Source: JBMDXB01 sp048594975
GTDB lineage: Bacteria > Acidobacteriota > Vicinamibacteria > Vicinamibacterales > 2-12-FULL-66-21
Assembly (NCBI GenBank): GCA_048594975.1
Contig: JBMDXQ010000082.1
Coordinates: forward strand, 21,892 to 85,891
Direction of reading: 5' to 3'
DNA: 64,000 nucleotides
Below are positions 1 through 7,355 of this stretch, in pieces. Position numbers and translations under genes: made by a program. Numbering within the stretch: position 1 is the stretch's first letter; each line of letters begins with the position of its first letter. The notes below the pieces were generated by a model that saw only the letters and a list, made by a program, of their open reading frames with translations, had not been told where the DNA came from and searched no databases.

Positions 1-918
1 CGCATCATCGGCCAGAGTGCAGCGATTCGGCGCGTCCTGGCGCAGGTGCGGCAGGTGGCGCTCACGGATTCGACCGTGCTGCTGCTCGGCGAGACCGGGA
101 CGGGCAAGGAGCTCTTCGCGGCGGAAATCCACGAGCTGAGCGCACGGCGCGGGCGCCCGATGGTGCGGATGAACTGCGCCGCCATCCCGACGACGCTGAT
201 CGAGAGCGAGCTGTTCGGCCGTGAAAAGGGGGCATTCACCGGCGCGGTGGCGCGGCAGGTCGGGCGGTTCGAGCTCGCCGACCAGTCGACGATCTTCCTC
301 GACGAAATCGGGGACGTGCCTGCCGAGGTCCAGATCAAGCTCCTGCGCGTCCTCGAGGAACGACAGATCGAGCGATTGGGAAGCCCGCGCCCGATTCGCG
401 TGAACGCGAGAATCATCGCCGCGACGCACCGCGATCTCGTGCAGCGGGTCGCCGACGGCATGTTTCGCGAAGACCTCTTCTATCGTTTGAACGTATTCCC
501 GATCACGGTGCCGCCGCTTCGCGAGCGACCCGAAGATATCCCGATGCTGGTCTGGCGGTTCGTCAACGAGTTCAGCAAGTCGTTCGGGAGGCGCATCGAG
601 GTGATCCCGGGTGAGAACATGGCGGCGCTGCAGCAGTACAGCTGGCCGGGAAACATCCGCGAGCTGCGTAATCTCGTCGAGCGCGCGATGATTTCGACCA
701 AGGGGTCCCGCCTGATTATCACGCCGCCGTCGCCGCAGGCGGCCGCACGGGACAGCGCGAAGCTGACCGACGTGGAAAGAGAGCACATTCGCGCAGTGCT
801 GGAGAGCTGTGGCTGGCGCATTCGCGGCCAGGGAGGGGCGGCCGACAGCCTGGGCCTTCGGCCGACGACGCTTGAGACGCGCATGGCGAAACTGGGGCTC
901 ACCCGGCCGAAGCGCTAG
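1..918 (+). CDS. Sigma-54-dependent activator, AAA+ and Fis HTH (5' end cut by window)
   Basis: Bacterial enhancer-binding protein that would use ATP to open sigma-54 promoters. The frame is open from base 1, so the true start lies outside the window; the first in-frame GTG (46) is internal to the AAA+ domain. Visible motifs are Walker A GETGTGKE, an intact sigma-54 contact loop GAFTGA (at about 238-253), Walker B TIFLDEIGD, the arginine-finger region FREDLFYRLNVFPI, WPGNIRELRN, and a C-terminal Fis-type HTH with recognition helix RPTTLETRMAKLGL. The next gene is a close paralogue, with about three in four residues identical over the AAA+ domain and the same recognition helix, so both probably read the same DNA site. 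Any N-terminal sensory domain cannot be judged here. Confidence 0.93.
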   Translation, partial: RIIGQSAAIRRVLAQVRQVALTDSTVLLLGETGTGKELFAAEIHELSARRGRPMVRMNCAAIPTTLIESELFGREKGAFTGAVARQVGRFELADQSTIFLDEIGDVPAEVQIKLLRVLEERQIERLGSPRPIRVNARIIAATHRDLVQRVADGMFREDLFYRLNVFPITVPPLRERPEDIPMLVWRFVNEFSKSFGRRIEVIPGENMAALQQYSWPGNIRELRNLVERAMISTKGSRLIITPPSPQAAARDSAKLTDVEREHIRAVLESCGWRIRGQGGAADSLGLRPTTLETRMAKLGLTRPKR

Positions 919-988
919 TGCGAGGGCGAGTCGAGGGCAGAAGATGCCGGATTCCCGACAGCAGCGCACGGGGTGAGCTCGAAGGAGG

Positions 989-1004
989 GCCCCGGCAACG
1001 GGGC
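989..1004 (+). terminator. GC hairpin between the two activators
   Basis: A 6-bp perfect stem (gccccg / cggggc) with a gcaa loop, 70 bp after the first activator's stop. There is no real T-tract (aagttgatt follows), so it is a weak terminator or an mRNA-stabilising hairpin. Confidence 0.4.
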
Positions 1005-1083
1005 AAGTTGATTGCTAACTCGGCCGCAGCATGGTGCACCCTGGGAGCAGAGCGCTGTGTTGGCAGGAACTGGAGCGTGAGAG

Positions 1084-2124
1084 ATGGAGACGATCAGCAG
1101 CAGCGAGCCTCATCGAGCGAGGGCGTCCTGGCTGCGGGAGGCGAACGCGGACAGCGGCGTCGAGTGCGCCCCAACTGCCATTCCTACCGGCGCAGGCGGC
1201 ATCGTCGGACAGAGCCCTGCCATCGAGCAGGTGCTCGCCCAGGTTGACCAGGTCGCGCCCACCGACGCGACCGTGCTCCTGCTTGGCGAGACCGGAACCG
1301 GCAAGGAGCTCGTGGCGACGCGGATCCACGAGCTGAGCGCGCGCCGCGCGCAGGCCATGGTGCGGGTCAACTGCGCCGCCATCCCCACCACCTTGATCGA
1401 GAGCGAGCTGTTCGGCCGCGAGAGAGGTGCGTTCACCGACGCCGTGACGACGCAGGTCGGGCGCTTCGAGCTGGCGGACCGCTCGACGATCTTCCTCGAC
1501 GAGATCGGCGACCTGCCCGCGGACGTGCAGGTCAAGCTCCTGCGCGTCGTCGAGGAACGAAGCCTCAATCGGGTCGGCAGCCCGAAAGCCATTCCGGTCA
1601 ACGTCCGGATCATCGCCGCCACGCACCGGGACCTCGAGCAGCGAATCGCGGAACAGGCGTTTCGCGAGGACCTGTTCTACCGCCTCAACGTCTTTCCGAT
1701 TCGGGTGCCCCCCCTGCGCGAGCGAAGCGAGGATATTCCGCTCCTCGTCTGGCGGTTCGTGGCGGAGTATTCGAAGCTGTTCGGCAAATCCGTCGACCGC
1801 ATTCCCGTTGCGAGCATGCGGGCCTTGCAGCAGTATCCCTGGCCCGGCAACATTCGCGAGCTGCGCAACGCCGTCGAGCGAGCCATCATCCTGTCGACGG
1901 GCCCGCGGCTGACCATCCCGGTACCGGTTGGGGGTCCGGCGGCACTCGGCCAGCGCAGCGTCAAGCTGGCTGACGTCCAGAAGGAACATATCCGGAGCGT
2001 CCTCGAGAGCGCCGGCTGGCGAATCCGGGGCATGGGGGGCGCGGCCGAACGCCTCGGCCTGCGGCCAACAACGCTGGAAACCCGGATGGCGAAGCTCGGC
2101 CTGATCCGGCCGAAGGCGTCCTGA
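1084..2124 (+). CDS. Sigma-54-dependent activator with variant GAFTDA loop
   Basis: A 346-residue enhancer-binding protein made almost only of an AAA+ domain (about 40-270) and a C-terminal Fis HTH (about 295-344). Only about 37 unstructured residues precede the AAA+ domain, so there is no receiver, GAF or PAS sensor; such proteins (PspF type) are usually controlled by a separate partner. Walker A GETGTGKE lies at about 68-75. The sigma-54 contact loop reads GAFTDA (115-120), with Asp119 where the family has Gly; the upstream paralogue has the standard GAFTGA. Walker B and the arginine fingers look intact. The recognition helix RPTTLETRMAKLGL matches the paralogue. ATG 1084 is the first in-frame ATG before the AAA+ domain. 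Confidence 0.92.
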   Translation: METISSSEPHRARASWLREANADSGVECAPTAIPTGAGGIVGQSPAIEQVLAQVDQVAPTDATVLLLGETGTGKELVATRIHELSARRAQAMVRVNCAAIPTTLIESELFGRERGAFTDAVTTQVGRFELADRSTIFLDEIGDLPADVQVKLLRVVEERSLNRVGSPKAIPVNVRIIAATHRDLEQRIAEQAFREDLFYRLNVFPIRVPPLRERSEDIPLLVWRFVAEYSKLFGKSVDRIPVASMRALQQYPWPGNIRELRNAVERAIILSTGPRLTIPVPVGGPAALGQRSVKLADVQKEHIRSVLESAGWRIRGMGGAAERLGLRPTTLETRMAKLGLIRPKAS

Positions 2125-2170
2125 AGGACCGCGGAAAGATGCGCTGGCGCGGCCCGGCGCCGCTCGCGGC

Positions 2171-2230
2171 ACGAAGACGAAGACCAACGAAGAAGACCAA
2201 CGAAGACGAAGACCAACGAAGACGACGAAG
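2171..2230. repeat. Short tandem repeat of GAAGACCAAC-like units
   Basis: About three imperfect copies of a 13-16 bp unit (gaagaccaac followed by gaaga or gaagacga) sit between the activator's stop codon and the hairpin at 2228-2250. The A-rich purine composition differs from the surrounding sequence. It is non-coding, probably slippage-generated, and has no recognised function. Confidence 0.7.
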
Positions 2231-2250
2231 GCCGCGCGAAGCGCGGCCTT
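2228..2250. terminator. Perfect bidirectional terminator hairpin
   Basis: A 10-bp perfect inverted repeat (aaggccgcgc / gcgcggcctt) with a gaa loop lies between two convergent genes. The stem carries AA at one end and TT at the other, so it can act in both directions. Confidence 0.8.
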
Positions 2251-2283
2251 CCCCCCTGTCGCTGAGCGTAGTCGGACTCGGAC

Positions 2284-3060
2284 TCAGGACCCGATGGTGA
2301 CCGCCGCGCTCAACTGAAACTGCAGGCGGGTCTCCGCCGGAAGCTTGAGGTGTTCTTCGCCCCCGGACGCGACGGCGGCCCCGGTCACGCCGCCGATTGC
2401 AGCGCCAATCGCAGCGCCCTCACCGCCGCCGACGATCCCGCCGAATACGGCGCCGAGCCCGGCGCCTCCGCCGACCTTGCGTGCGGTGCGCTTGCCCTCG
2501 CCCTTGCCCTGGCTCTGCACGTACCCGGTTGCGACCTCGTAGACCATCCCGCCGAACCCGATCGAGTTCATCTTCAGCGAGATCTTGTCGCTCCCCTTCA
2601 TCGTGCCGGACTGCTGCACCTGGGCGGCCTGGAGGACCGCCGACGCGCCCCGCGGAATCACGATCGATCCGCCGATCATGACCGGGTCGTCGACCACCGC
2701 CTTGAACGTCTGGCCGGCGCGCGACAGGTCCACGTCGATCGATTCCGAGAGGCGCACGTTGATCGTCGTGCCCGCCGGTACGGTCACCGTCGGCCGCGCC
2801 GCTGCCTTGGCGGCGGGCTTGGGGGCGGGCGGCGGCGGTGGCGGCTTGCGGACCGAGAACTCCACGCCGACGGTATCCTCGAGCGGGAAGGCAGACACGC
2901 TGCCGTCGTCGAGCAGGAGGCGCACCGTCTTGCTGTCGCCTCCGATGAACATCCCTTCCACGACCTTGCCCGACCGCAGCCTGACTCGATCGGCGGAGAG
3001 CGGAACGCCCGATGCGAGCACGAGCGCGGCGACGATCCATCTACTTCTTCGGACGGTCAT
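2284..3060 (-). CDS. Exported glycine-zipper protein, function unknown
   Basis: A 258-residue protein. An N-terminal signal peptide (about 1-23, ending LSADR) is followed by a small beta-rich segment (about 24-68), a proline-rich linker with six consecutive prolines (about 72-85), and a domain starting VPAGTTINVRLSESIDV that resembles TrbI/VirB10-like beta domains. Next comes a glycine zipper (about 195-232, repeated GxxxG/GGxxG) of the kind that inserts in or associates with membranes. The first 20 bases overlap the end of the upstream gene (3041-3574), so the two are probably co-translated. It is likely periplasmic or envelope-associated. No enzymatic motif is visible. Confidence 0.85.
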   Translation of the reverse strand: MTVRRSRWIVAALVLASGVPLSADRVRLRSGKVVEGMFIGGDSKTVRLLLDDGSVSAFPLEDTVGVEFSVRKPPPPPPAPKPAAKAAARPTVTVPAGTTINVRLSESIDVDLSRAGQTFKAVVDDPVMIGGSIVIPRGASAVLQAAQVQQSGTMKGSDKISLKMNSIGFGGMVYEVATGYVQSQGKGEGKRTARKVGGGAGLGAVFGGIVGGGEGAAIGAAIGGVTGAAVASGGEEHLKLPAETRLQFQLSAAVTIGS

Positions 3061-3574
3061 GATCGCGTCTCTCTTCCTGTGGAGCGATCGGCAGCGTCGC
3101 CGAAATCTGCAGATCGATCAGCTGCAGCAGCTGGTGCTCGACCTGCAGGAAGCGCAGCGCCGTGCGCGGCGACAACGCCGCCTTGACCCGTTCGTAACAT
3201 CTGGCCTTGGCCGCCTGCCGGCGCGCCTCCAGGTCCAGCGCCCTGGTGGCGAGCTTGTCCGCGATCTCGTCGGTGATCTTGGCATACGCCGCCGCATACT
3301 CGGCGATCAGGGCCACCCGTTCGTCGCCAAGCTTCGACATCTCGAGATCGTAGTCGCGGTAGATCGGCCAGAACGCCTTGTCCTCGGCGTCGGTGAACCC
3401 CATCACCTCGGTGATGATGGCCACCTTCTGCGCACGGACGTCGCTGCGCAGCAATTCCGCATACGTGCTGAGATTGAGCGACCGGGTGTCCGCCTCGCTG
3501 CCGCCCGGTACTTGCGCGGCTGCAGTCACCGCGACGGTCAGCAGCAGAAGTCCCGTTGTCACGTGTCGAATCAC
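3041..3574 (-). CDS. Exported helical protein, function unknown
   Basis: A 177-residue protein with a signal peptide (about 1-20, cleavage near TAAAQ). The mature part is mainly charged alpha-helix, including DAEDKAFWPIYRDYDLEM and several Arg/Lys-rich helices. This recalls small periplasmic helical proteins of the Spy/CpxP kind, but I see no diagnostic motif. It is the middle gene of a minus-strand trio with the DUF4136 gene upstream (33 bp gap) and the glycine-zipper gene downstream (20-base overlap). It probably belongs to the transcription unit starting at the predicted sigma-54 promoter at 4194-4209. Confidence 0.8.
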   Translation of the reverse strand: MIRHVTTGLLLLTVAVTAAAQVPGGSEADTRSLNLSTYAELLRSDVRAQKVAIITEVMGFTDAEDKAFWPIYRDYDLEMSKLGDERVALIAEYAAAYAKITDEIADKLATRALDLEARRQAAKARCYERVKAALSPRTALRFLQVEHQLLQLIDLQISATLPIAPQEERRDHDRPKK

Positions 3575-3607
3575 GGCTGCACCTCCCGCGCGGCGTCGTC
3601 TGGGTGC

Positions 3608-4162
3608 CTACTTCTTCGGCTTCGGCGGATAGTTCTTGAAGATCTTCTTGACCGCGTCGTTGATGCTTTTGTCGCGCTTCTCGGGCTTGGCCTGGGTGTT
3701 GACTTCCTTGACCCCGATCCCGCGCCAGGCGAGCTGCCCCTTCTTCGCATCGGCGAGGTCGATCACAAGCGTGCCGATCAGGATGTCGCGCACCTGCGTG
3801 GTGGTCGTGCCGCCTGCCCAGCCGCCGCCCCAGCCCCACCCGTACGGCCCGTAGCCGCCGCCGTAGCCGGAGCTGAAGGTCGAGATGTCCTTCTGCTTGT
3901 CGAACGCCATGTGGTAGACGACGAAGAGATCGGGGTTGGATTCCGCCTTCGTCAGCCCCTTCGCCGCCAGCTGCGCGTCGATTGCCGCAACGATGCGCGC
4001 ATCGATGAGTTCCTGGCCGACCGGGGTACCATCCTTGTGCGCGTAGGTCTTGAAGGACGCGAAGTCTGCCGACTTTTCGTAGTCGTAGCTGGTTTTCTGC
4101 GCCAGCACGACAACCGGCGCCAGCACCGCTGCTACGACCAGGGTCACGACTCTGCTCTGCAT
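3608..4162 (-). CDS. DUF4136 exported protein
   Basis: A 184-residue DUF4136 protein. It has a signal peptide (about 1-21), then the family's opening pattern of a Tyr-containing strand with FASFKTYAH, a helix with DARIVAAIDAQLAAKGL, a D-x-x-V-x-Y-H strand, a Gly/Tyr/Trp-rich loop (about 100-117), and GTLVIDLADAKKGQLAWRG near the C-terminus. These are small envelope proteins of unknown function. The frame is open much further upstream, but ATG 4162 is the real start: it begins the signal peptide and has AAAGGAA 5 bases before it. It is the first gene of a minus-strand trio, about 20 bases from the predicted start point of the sigma-54 promoter at 4194-4209. Confidence 0.9.
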   Translation of the reverse strand: MQSRVVTLVVAAVLAPVVVLAQKTSYDYEKSADFASFKTYAHKDGTPVGQELIDARIVAAIDAQLAAKGLTKAESNPDLFVVYHMAFDKQKDISTFSSGYGGGYGPYGWGWGGGWAGGTTTTQVRDILIGTLVIDLADAKKGQLAWRGIGVKEVNTQAKPEKRDKSINDAVKKIFKNYPPKPKK

Positions 4163-4193
4163 AGGCGTTCCTTTCGCGTGTGGACCCCCTCTG

Positions 4194-4209
4194 TGCAATT
4201 GGTGCGCCG
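4194..4209 (-). promoter_or_regulatory. Predicted sigma-54 promoter of the DUF4136 operon
   Basis: Read on the minus strand this is CGGCGCACCAATTGCA, against the known consensus TGGCACG-N4-TTGCW. GG and GC are exactly ten bases apart and the -12 box TTGCA is perfect. The expected start point is about 4183, giving a leader of about 20 bases that contains the ribosome site. The activator element core at 4274-4296 is 66 bp upstream of the -24 box. Confidence 0.65.
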
Positions 4210-4273
4210 CCTTCCGGTGAAGGAGATGCCGAGACTGCCGGCCCCTCCGTACGCGGGTCCGGCCGGGGGCGGT

Positions 4274-4296
4274 CCGGTATTCCGGGGGAACTCCGG
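4274..4296 (-). promoter_or_regulatory. Activator-site element, copy A
   Basis: On the minus strand the core reads CCGGAG-N6-CGGAATACCGG. It matches the shared pattern YCGGAG-N6-CGRAAYNCCGG found at three other intergenic sites here. Extended to 27 bases, it agrees with the pckA copy at 22 positions without a gap. It lies between two divergent predicted sigma-54 promoters (4194-4209 minus, 4404-4419 plus), as an enhancer site would. Apart from these sites, the 4163-4495 gap shows nothing. Confidence 0.75.
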
Positions 4297-4403
4297 TCCG
4301 GCGGAGCGCCGATTCAGTACGCCCGCCTGGCCGAACGGTGATCCATTCCCCAACTTCAGGGCGGAGCACCACTTCGCGCCGCCGTGGCGGCGTTGAGCGG
4401 ATC

Positions 4404-4419
4404 GGGCACATTCCCTGCT
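4404..4419 (+). promoter_or_regulatory. Predicted sigma-54 promoter of the SpoIIAA-like operon
   Basis: Sequence GGGCACATTCCCTGCT, with -24 GGCAC and -12 TGCT at the exact GG-N10-GC spacing. The expected start point is about 4430, leaving a leader of about 65 bases before ATG 4496. The element core at 4274-4296 is 109 bp upstream of the -24 box. Confidence 0.6.
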
Positions 4420-4495
4420 CCATACGCCGCCTGCCGGCGCACGCGTGCGCCGGCGTGACCGGCGCCGCCTGACCGCCGCCGACCAAGCGACCGCC

Positions 4496-4921
4496 ATGCC
4501 GATCGACCTGCGTCACGAGCAAGGCAACGTCTATCGCCTCGAGATCGACGGCACGCTCCGAAAGGCCGATCTCGATCGGTGTCAGCGACGGCTCGCCGCC
4601 GAGATCGATCGTGCCGGCCCGGTCAGGCTCCTGTGCGTGCTCAGGGGATTCCGCGGATGGGAACCGCGCGCGGACTGGAGCGACATCGGGTTCTTCGTCA
4701 GGCACGGCAGCGCCATTGAGCGCATTGCCGTCGTGGGACCGCTCCGGTGGCGGAGCGAGGCGTTGTTGTTCGCGGGCGCGGGTCTGCGAAAAGCGCCGGT
4801 GGCGTTCTTCCCGCTCGGCACCCTCGCCGACGCACGCACCTGGTTGTCGTCGCGATCCGGCAGCGGTGAAAGAGACACGCCCGTACAGAAGCCCGTACGG
4901 AAGAAGGAAGAGAAGCCATGA
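4496..4921 (+). CDS. SpoIIAA-like (STAS-fold) protein
   Basis: A 141-residue protein that looks like the SpoIIAA-like family, a STAS-type fold found alone in many bacteria with no settled function. Visible features are an opening strand with YRLEIDGTLRKADLDRC, RLLCVLRGFRGWEP, then a DIGFFVRHGSAIERIAVVG strand-loop and a C-terminal ADARTWL helix typical of the family. The last 20 residues are a charged tail. ATG 4496 fits the family N-terminus better than the longer in-frame extension, which begins with a run of arginines. It overlaps the next gene by four bases (ATGA), indicating translational coupling. Confidence 0.8.
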   Translation: MPIDLRHEQGNVYRLEIDGTLRKADLDRCQRRLAAEIDRAGPVRLLCVLRGFRGWEPRADWSDIGFFVRHGSAIERIAVVGPLRWRSEALLFAGAGLRKAPVAFFPLGTLADARTWLSSRSGSGERDTPVQKPVRKKEEKP

Positions 4922-7335
4922 GATGCAGTGGACGCGCGAGCCGGGTGGCCGCGGTCGCCGTTGCGATCGCGATGTCGTTCGAAACCCCAGCACAGCTGGC
5001 CGCCCTCGGCGAGGGACAGGCCGCGGCCAAGCCGGCCTCGAAACCGGCCGGGGCGCCACCGGCGAGCGCCGGGCAGAGCGCGAAGCCGGCGGCCGGCGCC
5101 GCGGCCGCCACGCCGGTCGACGGCGGGTGGCCCCGGGTGTACACGCTCCCGAGCAACGGGAGCGTTCTCGTCTATCAGCCGCAGATCGCGAGCTGGGAGC
5201 GACAGGCGCACGTCCTGGCCTACAGCGCGGTCTCCTATCGGAACACCGCTGCCGACAAGCCGGTCCTCGGGACGATCAAGCTGGAGGCAGATACGCGGGT
5301 CGCCACCACCGAGCGCCTCGTGGAGTTCCGCAACATGAAGATCGCGGAAGCCAATTTTCAGTCCCTGCCCAAGGAGCGGGTGCGAGAGATCGCCGACACC
5401 ATCGACAAGGCGATTCCGCATGACGACCGGGTGATCGCGCTCGATCGCGTGCTCGCGAACCTGGACACGAGCCAGATCGTGCCGAAGAACGTCGAAGGCA
5501 TCAAGGCGGACCCCCCGACGATCTTCTTCAGCAAGACACCGGCGGTGATTGTGAATCTCGACGGAGAGCCGATCTGGAGCCCGATCAAGGAGAACGACCT
5601 GAAGTACGCCGTCAACACCAACTGGGATGTGTTCCAGCACGTTCCCAGCAACGTGTACTACCTGAGGAACAACGATACCTGGCTGAAGGCATCCGATTTC
5701 AAGGGGCCGTGGACGCCGGCCGGGGCGCTGCCGGACAGCTTCAAGACGCTGCCGGCACACGACAACTGGAAGGACGTCAAGGCGAACCTGCCGGGCAAGC
5801 CGCTCAAGGCGTCTGCGGTGCCGAAGGTGTTCGTGAGCACTTCTCCTTCGGAGCTCATCCTGCTGACCGGCGAGCCGAACTACATCCTTGTCCAGGGCAC
5901 CGGCCTGTTGTGGGTGAGCAACAGCGAAAGCGATCTCTTCCGGCTGGGCAAGGCGGGAACGGTGTATTACCTCGTGGCCGGCCGCTGGTTCTCGGCGCCG
6001 GACTTCACCGGGCCATGGACCTTCGCGACGCCGTCGCTGCCGGCCGACTTCAAGAAGATCCCGCTCGAGCACCAGCGGTCGCGCGTGCTCGCGTCGGTGC
6101 CAGGGACCCCGCAGGCGGCCGAAGCCGTGCTGCTCGCGCAGATCCCGCAAACCGCGCGCGTCAACAAGAAGGAGGCGAAGGCCCCCGACGTGGCCTTCCA
6201 GGGCGACCCGCAGTTCGCGCCGATCGAACAGACCAGCGTGCAGCGCGCCGTCAATACCGACAAGGACGTCTTCAAGGTCGGCGACCTCTATTACATGTGT
6301 TACCAGGGCGTGTGGTTCGTCGGCAAATCCGCATCCGGACCGTGGGAGGTGGCGAGCTCGGTGCCGGAGCAGATTTACAAGATCCCGGCCAGCTCGCCGG
6401 CTCACCACGTCACCTACGTGACGGTCGAAGACGACGACGACGACGACTGGGTGGTCTTTGCGGCGGCGGCCGGCTACACGGGAATGATGGTGGCCTGGGG
6501 CTGCACGGTGTGGGGCACGGGCTGGTACTACCCGCCCTACTGGGGTTGGGGCGGCTACTATCCGTATTACTACCCGCACTTCCCCACCTACGGGTACTCC
6601 GCCTGGTACAACCCCTACACCGGGGCGTACGGCCGGAGTGCAGCGGTTTACGGTCCCTACGGCGGCGCCGGCGTCGGCGCCCGCGACAACCCGCGGACCG
6701 GAACGTATGCGCGTGGCGCCGCCGCCTACGGTCCCTATGGTGCGCGAGGCGTCGCGCAGGCCTACAACCCGCGCACCGGCACGTACGCTGCGACGCGCCA
6801 GGGATCGAACGTGTATGGCAGCTGGGGCTCCACCGCGGTGCAGCGCGGCGACGACTGGGCGAGGACGAACCGGTACACGAACCGGCAGACGGGTACCACG
6901 ACGCGCACGATCAGGACCGACGAGGGCTCGGCGGTCACGCGTCGCGGCGCCGGCGGCGGTACGGTCGGCGTGGGCAGCAGCGGCGACGTCTACGCGGGCA
7001 GGGATGGCAATGTCTATCGCCGCCAGGACGGAAACTGGCAGCGGTACGACGACGGCGGATGGACCAACACCGATCGGCAGCCGGGTGAACGGCCCACCCC
7101 GACCGACCGCACGGGCACGCGCGAAGCGCCGGCGGCGGGCGCCCGTACGACCGATCGCGCGACGACCGAGCAGCTGAATCGCGACGCCGCCGCCCGGCGC
7201 GCGGGCGCGCAGCGGACGACCGATTACTCGAACTACCGGAGCAGCGGCAGCGGCAGCAGCCGCAGCGCCGGCAGCTACCGCGGCGGCGGCGCACGCGCCG
7301 GCGGCGCGCGCGCCGGGGGCGGTCGCCGTCGCTGA
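4918..7335 (+). CDS. Large exported protein with three WGPW-type repeats and Tyr/Gly-rich tail
   Basis: An 805-residue protein with a signal peptide-like N-terminus and an Ala/Pro-rich linker (about 35-68). Three copies of a 70-75 residue module follow at about 211-280, 311-382 and 425-491. Each has a G-[ED]-P turn, then D-[VL]-F, YYL or YYM, a lone Trp, GPW, and a P-x-x-[FY]-K-x-[IL]-P end. After an acidic run (six Asp near 505) comes a Tyr/Trp/Gly-rich segment (about 530-560). Next are NP-x-TG-x-Y repeats and a low-complexity Arg/Gly/Ser C-terminus. It resembles uncharacterised exported proteins sometimes labelled carbohydrate-binding, but no catalytic motif is visible. Start overlaps the SpoIIAA-like gene by four bases. 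Confidence 0.82.
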   Translation: MRCSGRASRVAAVAVAIAMSFETPAQLAALGEGQAAAKPASKPAGAPPASAGQSAKPAAGAAAATPVDGGWPRVYTLPSNGSVLVYQPQIASWERQAHVLAYSAVSYRNTAADKPVLGTIKLEADTRVATTERLVEFRNMKIAEANFQSLPKERVREIADTIDKAIPHDDRVIALDRVLANLDTSQIVPKNVEGIKADPPTIFFSKTPAVIVNLDGEPIWSPIKENDLKYAVNTNWDVFQHVPSNVYYLRNNDTWLKASDFKGPWTPAGALPDSFKTLPAHDNWKDVKANLPGKPLKASAVPKVFVSTSPSELILLTGEPNYILVQGTGLLWVSNSESDLFRLGKAGTVYYLVAGRWFSAPDFTGPWTFATPSLPADFKKIPLEHQRSRVLASVPGTPQAAEAVLLAQIPQTARVNKKEAKAPDVAFQGDPQFAPIEQTSVQRAVNTDKDVFKVGDLYYMCYQGVWFVGKSASGPWEVASSVPEQIYKIPASSPAHHVTYVTVEDDDDDDWVVFAAAAGYTGMMVAWGCTVWGTGWYYPPYWGWGGYYPYYYPHFPTYGYSAWYNPYTGAYGRSAAVYGPYGGAGVGARDNPRTGTYARGAAAYGPYGARGVAQAYNPRTGTYAATRQGSNVYGSWGSTAVQRGDDWARTNRYTNRQTGTTTRTIRTDEGSAVTRRGAGGGTVGVGSSGDVYAGRDGNVYRRQDGNWQRYDDGGWTNTDRQPGERPTPTDRTGTREAPAAGARTTDRATTEQLNRDAAARRAGAQRTTDYSNYRSSGSGSSRSAGSYRGGGARAGGARAGGGRRR

Positions 7336-7355
7336 AAGGCGGCACGGGCTCAATC

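Noticed and set aside
4582..7353. 923-codon minus-strand open frame opposite the repeat protein
   Set aside because: Arg/Ala/Gly-rich shadow with no signal peptide or motif; the plus-strand gene is coupled to its neighbour and has internal repeats.
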